Shown here one piece after another: positions 1 to 7,772 of a stretch of DNA of 64,000 nt. A program made the position numbers and the translations under genes. The stretch covers positions 1,302,001 through 1,366,000 of the forward strand of contig UGYN01000002.1 of the NCBI GenBank assembly GCA_900457075.1. The letters run 5' to 3'. Positions within the stretch are counted from its first letter, which is position 1, and every line of letters begins with the position of its first letter. Below the pieces are notes generated by a model. That model made no database searches and was not told where the DNA came from. It was given only the letters and a program-made list of their open reading frames with translations. This DNA comes from Serratia quinivorans. GTDB lineage: Bacteria; Pseudomonadota; Gammaproteobacteria; Enterobacterales; Enterobacteriaceae.

Positions 1-633
1 GGCCAGCAACAGCTGGCGCATCAGTATCGATAACAACAGGTAAAACAGCGCCGTCACCAGATACACCTCAAAACTGAGGAAGGTGCGCGACTGGATCAGG
101 TTGGCGGCGAAGGTCAACTCTTCAAACGACACCTGCGACACCACCGATGACCCCAGCATGACGATAATGCACTGGCTGACCAACGCCGGATAAATCCGCT
201 GCAGCGACGGCGGCAGCACGATACGCAAAAACGTCTGGCTACGGCTGAGCCCCAGCACCCTGCCGGCCTCCCACTGGCCTTTCGGCGTCACCTGAATACC
301 GGCACGGATAATCTCGGTGCTGTAGGCCCCCAGGTTAATCACCATCGCCAGCAGCGCCGCCTGCCCGGCGGTCAGTTTCCAGCCCAGGCTCGGCAGGCCG
401 AAGACGATGAAGAACAGTTGCACCACGAACGGCGTGTTGCGTACCACCTCAACGTAAATGCCCCAAACGCGACTAACCAGGTTAGCCTTGCCGCTGCGGA
501 TCGCCGCACCGCAAATCCCCAGCGCCACCCCGATCAACGTGGCCAGAGCCGTCAGCTCAATGGTGGTCAACAAACCGGCCAGCAACTCGGGCAGGTAAGG
601 CCACAGGGCGGGAAAGTTCAGCTGATAGGTCAT
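1..633 (-). CDS. Amino-acid-type ABC transporter permease (partial, cut by window edge)
   Basis: Inner-membrane permease of the HisM/GlnP family that would form the channel of an ATP-driven importer. Translation from the ATG gives MTYQLNFPALWPYLPELL followed by hydrophobic helices; the conserved EAA-type loop is visible as KGQWEAGRVLGLS. The reading frame is open to the left edge (211 codons), so the C-terminus and probably an ATPase gene lie outside. A G-rich ribosome binding site precedes the start, 12 bases after the stop of the binding-protein gene, so the two form an operon. The substrate is not readable from sequence; the neighbouring hpx genes suggest a purine-breakdown product or another nitrogen compound (inference). 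Confidence 0.9.
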   Translation of the reverse strand, partial: MTYQLNFPALWPYLPELLAGLLTTIELTALATLIGVALGICGAAIRSGKANLVSRVWGIYVEVVRNTPFVVQLFFIVFGLPSLGWKLTAGQAALLAMVINLGAYSTEIIRAGIQVTPKGQWEAGRVLGLSRSQTFLRIVLPPSLQRIYPALVSQCIIVMLGSSVVSQVSFEELTFAANLIQSRTFLSFEVYLVTALFYLLLSILMRQLLLA

Positions 634-645
634 CAGGCGCCCCCG

Positions 646-1437
646 TTATGCGCCGAAGTCGGCAGGCAGCGGTGCTTTGAGCCATTTCTCGGACAGGCCA
701 TTAAGGGTGTTATCCTTCAATGCCTGTTCAATCAGTTGGTCCACTTTCGCTTGCAACGCCGGTTCACCCAGACGCAGCCCCACATAGCAGGGTGAATCTT
801 TCAGCATAAATTTGGCCACCGGTGCCTTGCTCGGGTTCTGCCGTGCTATGGCGCTCACCACCAGATTGCCGGTAGCGATGTATTGCACCTGACCGGACAG
901 ATAGGCCGACAGCGTGGTGTTATTGTCTTCATAGCGCTTGATCTGCGTGCCCTTTGGCGCGGTGTCGCTCAGCACCATGTCTTCCACCGCACCGCGCGTC
1001 ACGCCGATGGTTTTACCATTCAGCTGCGTGGCGTCCGCCAGCACCGATTCTTTCGGACCAAATACGCCCAGGAAGAACGGCGCATAGGTGCGGCTGAAGG
1101 CGATTGCCTTCTCGCGTTCCGCATTTTTGCCCAGGCTGGAAATCACCAAATCAACCTTGTTGGTCTGCAGATAAGGTACGCGGTTGGCGCTGGTGACCGG
1201 CACCAGCTGCAACTTAAGTTTCATCTTGTCGGCCAGATACTGCGCCATATCGATGTCATAACCCTGCGGTTGCAGATCGGTGCCCACGGAGCCGAACGGC
1301 GGGAAGTCCTGGGGTACCGCTACCCGCAACACGCCGCGCTGCTGGATTTCCTGCAGTTGATCCGCCATCGCCGAAGCGGCCTGAGCCATCAACAGCACTG
1401 CACCTAATGCCACTACGCCGATTTTCTTGAAGTTCAT
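646..1437 (-). CDS. Periplasmic amino-acid-type ABC transporter substrate-binding protein
   Basis: A 263-residue family-3 solute-binding protein delivering ligand to the permease encoded just downstream. It has a clear Sec signal peptide (MNFKKIGVVALGAVLLMAQAA, likely cut after an Ala near residue 25) and the typical two-lobed sequence: GVLRVAVPQDFPPFG at the start of the mature protein, GYDIDMAQYLADK, then the hinge-side segments GKTIGVTRGA and AYLSGQVQYIATG. Length is normal for the family. The ligand is unknown; the position beside hpxWXYZ and a MurR/RpiR regulator is the only hint. An amino acid is the default alternative. Confidence 0.9.
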   Translation of the reverse strand: MNFKKIGVVALGAVLLMAQAASAMADQLQEIQQRGVLRVAVPQDFPPFGSVGTDLQPQGYDIDMAQYLADKMKLKLQLVPVTSANRVPYLQTNKVDLVISSLGKNAEREKAIAFSRTYAPFFLGVFGPKESVLADATQLNGKTIGVTRGAVEDMVLSDTAPKGTQIKRYEDNNTTLSAYLSGQVQYIATGNLVVSAIARQNPSKAPVAKFMLKDSPCYVGLRLGEPALQAKVDQLIEQALKDNTLNGLSEKWLKAPLPADFGA

Positions 1438-1655
1438 AGACTATCCCCGATGGTGAAATGATGAAACAAAAGATTCTTTGATCATCACTCTGCAACTAAT
1501 GTGCCAATAAGCGGCGTCGGGAACGTTCGGCTTTAGTGTCGCTAAGTTAGGGGGTTAAGATGGGAATTTCCCTGCCAACGTAAAGACAGGGTGAATGAAT
1601 AAAGTGAGCAAATTGCGCACCATCAAAGTGCGAAAGCACCAAAATGGCGCTGGGC

Positions 1656-2495
1656 TCAGCGCTGCTCCAGCTCATCCAGCCCCATATACAGATCGGCAAT
1701 TTGGTGAATTCGTTGCCGCCCTTGCGCCAACGTCTCGTGCAGCAGAGCATTGCTGAGCAGGTTGGCCAGACTCATGGCGGCGGAATAGCTGTCAAAGGCG
1801 GAAACGCTGTCGAGCGGTGCCGCCAGATGCCAGTTAGCCAGCGGGATTAGCGCCTGTGCCTGGGGTTCACACACCAGCAGTGTCGGTACCTGCTGAACCT
1901 GCAACTGCGTCAACAACGCCCGCACCTGGCGCGGTCGGCGGCGAAACGCCACCACTATCGCTACATCTTGCGGGGACAGACTCACCAGCTCTTCCGCCAG
2001 TGTCTGACCCGGCTGCGGCACCAGTAACACCTGCTCTCGCACCTGCATCAGTTGCTGGCGCAGGTGCATCGCCACCGGATAGCTGTTGCGAAACCCCATT
2101 AACACCACCCGCCGCGCCTGTACCAAAGCAGCAATCACTGCGTTGAACTGCTCCGCATCAATATGGTTCACCCACTGGGTAAGGTTAGCCATTTCCTGCT
2201 TGTAGTGGCGCGCCAACAGGGTATTGCCCTGCACCGCGTCACGGTTATCGGTCAGCGGCATACCGCTCTGGCGCAGAGTGCGCAATTCGTCACGCATCGC
2301 GCGGTAGCTCGGGTAACCCAGGCGTTTGAACAAGCGGCTGACGGTGGCTTTGGATACCCCGCTCAGCCGCGCCAGCTCGGCGCTGTTGTAGCTGATCAGG
2401 TCATCGAAGTGATCGAAAATAAAATCGGCCACCCGCTGTTCCTGCGGCGTGAGCTGCGGATATTCCCCGCGCAGGCGTTCATCAATCTGCTGCAT
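1656..2495 (-). CDS. MurR/RpiR family transcriptional regulator
   Basis: A 279-residue regulator with an N-terminal HTH_6 domain (residues about 1-77: LTPQEQRVADFIFDHF, then the helix-turn-helix LARLSGVSKATVSRLFKRLG) and a C-terminal SIS domain (about 125-260) that in this family binds sugar phosphates or other metabolites. A longer reading extends upstream, but the ATG used here starts MQQIDERLRGEYPQL and follows a good GGAG site; the extension would run through the promoter region. It is divergent from hpxW and upstream of the ABC genes, so it probably controls one or both. The effector is unknown; an oxalurate-pathway intermediate is a guess. Confidence 0.88.
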   Translation of the reverse strand: MQQIDERLRGEYPQLTPQEQRVADFIFDHFDDLISYNSAELARLSGVSKATVSRLFKRLGYPSYRAMRDELRTLRQSGMPLTDNRDAVQGNTLLARHYKQEMANLTQWVNHIDAEQFNAVIAALVQARRVVLMGFRNSYPVAMHLRQQLMQVREQVLLVPQPGQTLAEELVSLSPQDVAIVVAFRRRPRQVRALLTQLQVQQVPTLLVCEPQAQALIPLANWHLAAPLDSVSAFDSYSAAMSLANLLSNALLHETLAQGRQRIHQIADLYMGLDELEQR

Positions 2496-2601
2496 TGCTA
2501 CTCCTGCTGTAACCTTTGTTTCAGCGGAACATAGCACGGCCAATCCACCCGCTGGCAAGCGATTATTGTCCTGGCGGAAAACATGGAACGTCTCTTGCTT
2601 G

Positions 2602-2629
2602 TGTTTGAGGCAGACGCTGACCTCAAACA
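2602..2629. promoter_or_regulatory. Inverted repeat, candidate operator before hpxW
   Basis: Perfect 9-bp arms TGTTTGAGG and CCTCAAACA separated by 10 bases, ending 11 bases before the hpxW start. The spacing is typical of a dimeric regulator site and the divergent MurR/RpiR gene is the obvious candidate. It could also form a hairpin over the hpxW leader. Confidence 0.5.
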
Positions 2630-2640
2630 AGGGCCAAGAA

Positions 2641-4227
2641 ATGATTAACAGCAACACCGCGCCATTGGGCATGGCCGTCACGCCGCACCACCTCGCCAGC
2701 GAAAGCGCACTGGCGATACTGCGCAAAGGCGGCAACGCGATTGAAGCCATGGTCGCCGCCGCCGCTACCATCGCCGTGGTCTACCCACACATGAACGGCC
2801 TGGGTGGCGATGGGTTCTGGCTGATCGTGCCGCCGCAGGGTGATCCGGTGGCCATCGACGCCAGCGGCGCAGCCGGTTCGCTGGCCACGCTGGATTTTTA
2901 CGCCGGGGAAAGTCACATTCCCCATCGGGGGCCAAAAGCCGCACTGACCGTCGCCGGTACCGTCGGGGGCTGGCAGGAAGCGCTGGATTACTCCGCTGAA
3001 CTGGGCGGCCAGCAGTTGCCGTTGCCACGCCTGCTGGCCGATGCGATTCGCTACGCTGCAGACGGTATTCCGGTCACCGCCTCGCAGGAGGCGGCTACCC
3101 GCAGCAAATATCATGAGCTGGCAGATCAGGAGCATTTTGCCCGCACCTACCTGCCGCACGGTGAAATTCCTCACGCCGGACAGCGTTTCTGCCAGCCACA
3201 GTTGGCGGAGACTCTGATTACCCTGGCCGAACAGGGGTTGGACAGCTTCTATCGCGGCCGATTGGCAGAGAGCATGGCGGCGGATATGGCCAGGCTGGGC
3301 ATGCCGCTCACTGCGCAGGATCTGGCGGATTATCGGCCGCGCCGCCGCACGCCGCTGCGGCTGGAGCATCAGAAAGGTGAGATCTTTAACCTGACGCCGC
3401 CGACTCAGGGCCTGGTGTCGCTGGCGATCCTCGGGCTGACCGACCGTCTGCCACTTGCCAGCCGCAGCGAAGGCGCGGTGGTACATGGCATCGTCGAGGC
3501 CACCAAACTGGCTTTCGGCCTGCGTGACCAATTCATCACCGATCCGCGTCAGATGACTCAGGATCCACAGGCATTGTTGACCGCCGAACACCTGGACGCG
3601 CTGGCCAGGCGCATCGATCCTGAACAGGCCGCCCCCTGGGGCAAAGGCAAAGGGCCGGGTGATACCGTGTGGATGGGGGTGATGGACAGCAGCGGTCTGG
3701 CGGTGTCCTTTATTCAAAGTATCTATCACGAATTCGGTAGCGGCGTGGTACTGCCGCAAAGTGGCGTGCTGTGGCAAAACCGTGGCGCGTCTTTCAGTCT
3801 GGATGCCGCGCACCTGCTGGCATTGGCGCCGGGCAAACAACCTTTCCACACCTTGAACCCGGCAGCCGCACGCCTGTATGACGGGCGTACCCTGGTGTAC
3901 GGCTCGATGGGCGGTGACGGCCAACCGCAAACCCAGGCAGCGGTGTTTGTCCGCCATGTGGTGCAGGGGCTGCCGCTGCAACAGGCAATCAGCGCGCCGC
4001 GCTGGCTGCTCGGCCGCACCTGGGGTGAAAGCTCCGACTCATTAAAACTGGAGGGGCGTTTTAGTCAGGAAACCCTGGCCTACCTGCGTCAACGCGGCCA
4101 CGAGGTAGAACTCTTAGCGGATTTCAGCGAGGCGGTCGGCCACGCCGGCGCCATTGTTCGCCATACTAACGGCATGCTCGAAGGCGCTTTTGATCCGCGC
4201 AGCAACGGCAGCGCCGCCGGCTTCTAG
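2641..4227 (+). CDS. hpxW: Oxamate amidohydrolase, gamma-glutamyltransferase family (HpxW)
   Basis: A 528-residue Ntn-hydrolase of the gamma-glutamyltransferase superfamily. In Klebsiella the homologue HpxW hydrolyses oxamate to oxalate and ammonia in the last steps of urate nitrogen use. Such enzymes cleave themselves before a Thr that becomes the nucleophile; here that is Thr342 in GDTVWMGVMDSSG, and the glycine pair GSMGGDGQPQ near the C-terminus matches the GGT active site. There is no signal peptide, unlike periplasmic GGT, which fits a cytoplasmic hydrolase. The start is the ATG after a weak AAGGG. It heads hpxWXYZ, which is the main reason for preferring HpxW over a generic gamma-glutamyltranspeptidase. 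Confidence 0.85.
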   Translation: MINSNTAPLGMAVTPHHLASESALAILRKGGNAIEAMVAAAATIAVVYPHMNGLGGDGFWLIVPPQGDPVAIDASGAAGSLATLDFYAGESHIPHRGPKAALTVAGTVGGWQEALDYSAELGGQQLPLPRLLADAIRYAADGIPVTASQEAATRSKYHELADQEHFARTYLPHGEIPHAGQRFCQPQLAETLITLAEQGLDSFYRGRLAESMAADMARLGMPLTAQDLADYRPRRRTPLRLEHQKGEIFNLTPPTQGLVSLAILGLTDRLPLASRSEGAVVHGIVEATKLAFGLRDQFITDPRQMTQDPQALLTAEHLDALARRIDPEQAAPWGKGKGPGDTVWMGVMDSSGLAVSFIQSIYHEFGSGVVLPQSGVLWQNRGASFSLDAAHLLALAPGKQPFHTLNPAAARLYDGRTLVYGSMGGDGQPQTQAAVFVRHVVQGLPLQQAISAPRWLLGRTWGESSDSLKLEGRFSQETLAYLRQRGHEVELLADFSEAVGHAGAIVRHTNGMLEGAFDPRSNGSAAGF

Positions 4228-4252
4228 CCGCTCTTTCAATAAGGGGATCCCC

Positions 4253-4444
4253 ATGAACCATCCACCTGCCACCGACTGGGCGACTTATATCAGCCAGATG
4301 GAAAACATACTGGCCCTGGAGCTCAATGACGTGCGCCGCCAGGAACTGCTGATCCAATTCAACCGCATCGCCGCAATGGCAGAGCCGCTGATGGCCCTGC
4401 CGCTCGATCAGCGTCTGGAAATTGCCGGGGTATATCGAGCATGA
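4253..4444 (+). CDS. hpxX: Small oxalurate-catabolism protein HpxX (AtzG-like)
   Basis: A 63-residue protein of the DUF4089/AtzG-like family. AtzG, its relative in cyanuric acid breakdown, is a small helical subunit that binds and stabilises the amidase AtzE; HpxX very likely does the same for HpxY. The sequence is helical and ends LPLDQRLEIAGVYRA, typical for the family. The chosen ATG follows AAGGGG; a longer frame runs back into hpxW and is not used. Its stop overlaps the hpxY start by four bases (ATGA), indicating coupled translation of two subunits. Confidence 0.87.
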   Translation: MNHPPATDWATYISQMENILALELNDVRRQELLIQFNRIAAMAEPLMALPLDQRLEIAGVYRA

Positions 4445-5841
4445 ATCCAATAAGCGCACTGTCGATCGCCGAGATCCGCGCCGCCCTGCAGCAAGGTGCG
4501 ATTTCCGCCCGTGAGGTAGCCCAGCAAACGCTGGACAATATCGACACCCAAAACCCTTCGCTTAACGCCTATACCCACGTCACCCGCGAGCGCATGATGA
4601 CCGAGGCCGACAATCTCGATCGTGCCCGTGCCAAAGGACAAGCGCTACCCAGCCTGGCGGCCATTCCTTATGCGGTGAAAAATCTGTTCGATGTCACCGG
4701 GGAAACCACTCTGGCCGGTGCCAGCCTGTTTTGCGATAACCCACCCGCCAAACAAGACGCCTGGGTGGTCAACCGGCTGGCGGCACAGGGCGCGCTGCTA
4801 TCCGGCATGCTGAATATGGACGCCTATGCCTACGGTTTCACCACCGAAAACAGCCACTACGGCGCGACGCGTAACCCACACGACACCACGCGTATTGCCG
4901 GGGGCTCCTCTGGGGGTTCAGCGGCTGCGGTCGCCGCCGGGCTGGTAACATTTTCACTCGGCAGCGATACCAACGGCTCAATACGCGTGCCCTCTTCGCT
5001 GTGCGGCATCTTCGGGCTGAAGCCGACCTTTGGCCGCCTGTCGCGCAGCGGCAGCCAGCCGTTTGTCGCCAGTCTGGATCATGTCGGCCCCTTTGCCCGG
5101 CGGGTACGCGATCTGGCCGCGGTGTATGACGTGATGCAGGGCACCGATATCGAGGACCGCTTCCAGGCGGAAAAACCGATCACCCAAACCGAGTCGCTGC
5201 TGCCACGTGGCCAACAAGGGTTACGTTGCGCGGTGCTGGCCGGCTATTTCCAGCACTGGTGCAATGAAGACGCCAAAGCGGCGGTGCAGCAGGTCGCTCA
5301 GGCGCTGGAGGCCGTCGCCGAAGTCGAACTGCCCCAGGCTGAACTGGCGCGCTCGGCGGCGTTTATTCTCACCGCCGCCGAGGGAGGTAACCAGTATCTG
5401 CCGCAGTTGCGCAGCCAACCCGAGCGCTTTGAACCGCTGTCGCGCGAGCGGCTGCTTGCCGGGGCCATGCTGCCCGCCGCCTGGTACCTGCAGGCACAAC
5501 GTTTCCGCACCCATTTCCAGCAGCAGGTATTGCCGCTGTTTGAACACTGGGACATTCTGATCGCCCCGGCCACGCCGTGCGCCGCGACGGTCATTGGTCA
5601 GGAAACCCTACGTATCAACGGCACCGACCTGCCGATCCGCGCCGGCATGGGCATGCTGACACAGCCGATCTCTTTTCTCGGCCTGCCGGTGGTGACGGTG
5701 CCGCTGAAAACCGCGGCGGGGCTGCCGATCGGGCTGCAGCTTATCGCACCGCCATGGCGTGAAGATCTGGCACTGCGAGCCGCCTATGCGCTGGAACAAC
5801 GCGGCGTAGCTACCTGTGTTTTACCAGGGAAACAGGATTAA
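4441..5841 (+). CDS. hpxY: AtzE-family amidase, oxalurate catabolism (HpxY)
   Basis: A 466-residue amidase-signature enzyme. The Ser-cisSer-Lys triad is visible: Lys80 in AVKNLFD, the glycine/serine stretch GGSSGGSAAA with Ser156, and nucleophile Ser180 in GSDTNGSIRVP. By analogy with the AtzE-AtzG complex it should act with HpxX on a carboxylated urea-type substrate, here oxalurate or a derivative (inference). Coupled to hpxX by a four-base overlap and followed after three bases by hpxZ. Length is normal and no key residue is missing. Confidence 0.88.
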   Translation: MNPISALSIAEIRAALQQGAISAREVAQQTLDNIDTQNPSLNAYTHVTRERMMTEADNLDRARAKGQALPSLAAIPYAVKNLFDVTGETTLAGASLFCDNPPAKQDAWVVNRLAAQGALLSGMLNMDAYAYGFTTENSHYGATRNPHDTTRIAGGSSGGSAAAVAAGLVTFSLGSDTNGSIRVPSSLCGIFGLKPTFGRLSRSGSQPFVASLDHVGPFARRVRDLAAVYDVMQGTDIEDRFQAEKPITQTESLLPRGQQGLRCAVLAGYFQHWCNEDAKAAVQQVAQALEAVAEVELPQAELARSAAFILTAAEGGNQYLPQLRSQPERFEPLSRERLLAGAMLPAAWYLQAQRFRTHFQQQVLPLFEHWDILIAPATPCAATVIGQETLRINGTDLPIRAGMGMLTQPISFLGLPVVTVPLKTAAGLPIGLQLIAPPWREDLALRAAYALEQRGVATCVLPGKQD

Positions 5842-5844
5842 CTA

Positions 5845-6231
5845 ATGAAGAGTGAATATATCGATCGGCCGGCAGTGCTGGCAGAAGTGAACGCCGCCTT
5901 TTATCGTTACGAACAGGCGCTGACTGGCAATGATATTGACGTATTGGACGAACTGTTTTGGCACGATGGGCGCACCGTCCGTTACGGTGCGACGGAGAAT
6001 TTGTACGGTATCGAACAGATCCGTGACTTCCGCCAACAGCGGCCATCAAAAGGGCTGGATCGCGTACTGGAAAACACCGTCATCACCACCTACGGAGATG
6101 ATATGGCAGTCGCCAGCACCGAATTCCGTCGTCCCGGCAGCGACAGTGTCGGCCGGCAGATGCAAACCTGGGTCAAACTGCCCTGCGGCTGGCGCATTGT
6201 GGCTGCGCATGTGAGTTTGATGGCGGAATAA
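5845..6231 (+). CDS. hpxZ: Oxalurate-catabolism protein HpxZ (DUF3225, AtzH-like)
   Basis: A 128-residue protein of the SnoaL/NTF2-like DUF3225 family. AtzH, a relative, removes a carboxyl group from the product of AtzEG in cyanuric acid breakdown, so HpxZ probably processes the HpxXY product (inference). Family features seen are the N-terminal helix AAFYRYEQALTGNDIDVLDELFW, the segment RYGATENLYGIEQI, and the C-terminal QTWVKLPCGWRIVAAHVS. It ends the hpxWXYZ operon; an A/T-richer stretch and the toxin-antitoxin promoter follow. Confidence 0.87.
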   Translation: MKSEYIDRPAVLAEVNAAFYRYEQALTGNDIDVLDELFWHDGRTVRYGATENLYGIEQIRDFRQQRPSKGLDRVLENTVITTYGDDMAVASTEFRRPGSDSVGRQMQTWVKLPCGWRIVAAHVSLMAE

Positions 6232-6248
6232 TCGCGATTGCACAAAAA

Positions 6249-6303
6249 TTGGACAGCCATACTCAGTCCGCCGTATAGTAGCCAAAGGTATTACCTTTAG
6301 CTA
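6249..6303 (+). promoter_or_regulatory. Toxin-antitoxin promoter with 25-bp palindromic operator
   Basis: A near-perfect palindrome at 6279-6303: TAGC, one mismatched pair, then AAAGGTA-T-TACCTTT and GCTA, centred 26 bases before the antitoxin ATG. A possible -35 (TTGGAC, 6249) and -10 (TATAGT, 6274) lie just before and into its left edge, spacing 19. A ribbon-helix-helix antitoxin dimer bound here would block RNA polymerase, the usual autoregulation of such operons. Confidence 0.6.
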
Positions 6304-6316
6304 ACTGGGGCGACCA

Positions 6317-6595
6317 ATGACAAGTGCAACATCGATTAAAATTGATGAACAACTGAAGCAGCGGGTGCAGCAAATTGCGGCTACACGCCAGCGCAGCGCG
6401 CACTGGATAATGCGCGAGGCGATCCGCGAATATGTCGAACGAGAAGAAAAACGCGAAGCGCTGCGCAAAGATGCGTTACAGGCATGGGAAGTCTATCAGG
6501 CAAATGGTAAACATCTGTCTCAGGAAGAGGCCGATAATTGGCTCATCAGCCTGGAAAAAGGTGATGATACGGAGATCCCGGAGTGCCACAACTGA
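6317..6595 (+). CDS. Ribbon-helix-helix antitoxin (CopG/ParD type)
   Basis: A 92-residue protein with an N-terminal ribbon-helix-helix DNA-binding domain: the beta strand TSIKIDEQLKQRVQQIA, then helix TRQRSAHWIMREAIREYVEREE. The acidic C-terminal part (about 55-92) would wrap and neutralise the toxin encoded next. Its last 13 bases overlap the toxin gene in another frame, the classic coupled arrangement. It probably represses its own promoter through the palindrome just upstream. Confidence 0.88.
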   Translation: MTSATSIKIDEQLKQRVQQIAATRQRSAHWIMREAIREYVEREEKREALRKDALQAWEVYQANGKHLSQEEADNWLISLEKGDDTEIPECHN

Positions 6596-6873
6596 TATGG
6601 ACGCCTGCAGCGCTACAAGATATTCAGCGATTGTACCGATTTCTGGCGGAGAAAGACCTCAACTCCGCAAAGAGGGCCGTTGCCACCATCCGTCACAGCG
6701 TCAATATCCTCGCTCACCAACCGCAGGTAGGTCGCCCGGTTGAAGAGATGGATACGGAATTTAGAGAATGGCCGATCGATTTCGGCAACAGTGGTTATAT
6801 CGTGCTATATCATTTTGATGGCCACACCGCAGTACTGCTGGCGGTGCGCCACCAAAGTGAAGCCGGCTATTGA
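6583..6873 (+). CDS. RelE/ParE superfamily toxin
   Basis: A 96-residue toxin of the RelE/ParE fold. Recognisable parts are LIWTPAALQDIQRLYRFLAEKD at the N-terminus, the LAHQPQVGRPVEE loop, and the C-terminal strands SGYIVLYHF and VLLAVRHQSEAGY. It starts with GTG (GTGCCACAAC) after a GGAG site inside the antitoxin gene. RelE members cut mRNA on the ribosome and ParE members poison gyrase; sequence alone does not decide, though the HQSEAGY ending is of the type seen in many RelE/ParE toxins of undetermined target. The gene looks intact. Confidence 0.86.
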   Translation: MPQLIWTPAALQDIQRLYRFLAEKDLNSAKRAVATIRHSVNILAHQPQVGRPVEEMDTEFREWPIDFGNSGYIVLYHFDGHTAVLLAVRHQSEAGY

Positions 6874-6882
6874 AGGATTAGC

Positions 6883-7767
6883 TCAACACCAATAGGCCAT
6901 AAAATTCACGGTGGAACGGTCCAAATCGCGTTCGCCAATCAGGTAACGGCGCAACGCCTTCACCGCTGAAGACTCCGCCGCGACCCAGGCGTAGAAGCTT
7001 TTCGCCCCTTCGGCCCGTTCCCACAGCAGGTCGCCACCCAGGCTGTTTTCGGTCAGCGACTGTGACTGCGTACGCGCCGACTCTGGAATATTCACCCGCT
7101 GGCGCACCGATTCCACCAGCAAGGTGCCGTGCATCTGCTGATGCCCTACGTCACGCGGCAACCAATACACCTCGGCGAACGGGAAGCGGTCCATATTCAG
7201 GCAGTCACCCGCGACCGGCACTTCAAAGAACGCCTGCACTCTTGGTGGATTGGCCTGCTGCGCCAGCTGTTCCAAAATACCCACTGCCGCCGGCACCGCA
7301 GTTTCATCGGCGATCAGCAGTGCCTGTTGCAATGCGCTTGGCGGTGCCCATTCATAACCGCCGCTGTCGCCGTCAAAATCGGCATTGGGCGCAACCGCCT
7401 GCAGGGTATCACCCGGTTTGGCCTCGGTCGCCCAGGCGGAAGCCGGGCCGTTGACGCCATGCAACACAAACTCGACGTCCATCTGATTCTGTTCACTGCG
7501 CAATGCGCGCAGCGTGTAAGTACGCATCACCGGGCGCTGTTCTTTGGGTATCGCCATATAATGACGATACCAGTCGTCGCTATTTTCCAGACAGGAAAGT
7601 TGGCCATTCTCGGCCGGGAACAACAGTTTGATGCGCTGATCCGGCGCCTCCAGCTTCATGCGGTGGACGTCCGGTCCTTCGAAAACGCAGCGCAGTAAGG
7701 AAGGCGATACGTTTTCTTTTACTTTCAGTGTGATATCAAAAACTCTGTAGCTTGATGCGCCGGACAT
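6883..7767 (-). CDS. NADPH-dependent ferric-siderophore reductase (SIP/ViuB family)
   Basis: A 294-residue siderophore-interacting protein. It has an N-terminal FAD-binding barrel (the segment MRTYTLRAL matches the RxYT flavin motif) and a C-terminal NAD(P)H domain (LLIADETAVPAAVGILEQL). It would reduce Fe(III) carried by imported aerobactin so iron is released in the cytoplasm. The ATG used (MSGASSYRVFDITLK) follows GGAGAG and sits five bases after the exporter stop, so the two genes share a transcript. The usual aerobactin locus does not contain this gene; the association is an added feature. Confidence 0.86.
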   Translation of the reverse strand: MSGASSYRVFDITLKVKENVSPSLLRCVFEGPDVHRMKLEAPDQRIKLLFPAENGQLSCLENSDDWYRHYMAIPKEQRPVMRTYTLRALRSEQNQMDVEFVLHGVNGPASAWATEAKPGDTLQAVAPNADFDGDSGGYEWAPPSALQQALLIADETAVPAAVGILEQLAQQANPPRVQAFFEVPVAGDCLNMDRFPFAEVYWLPRDVGHQQMHGTLLVESVRQRVNIPESARTQSQSLTENSLGGDLLWERAEGAKSFYAWVAAESSAVKALRRYLIGERDLDRSTVNFMAYWC

Positions 7768-7772
7768 AGCTG

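Noticed and set aside
2623..3981. Long open frame of about 450 codons on the minus strand inside hpxW
   Set aside because: It mirrors a real GGT-family gene; composition is that of an antisense frame in high-GC DNA and no family is recognisable.
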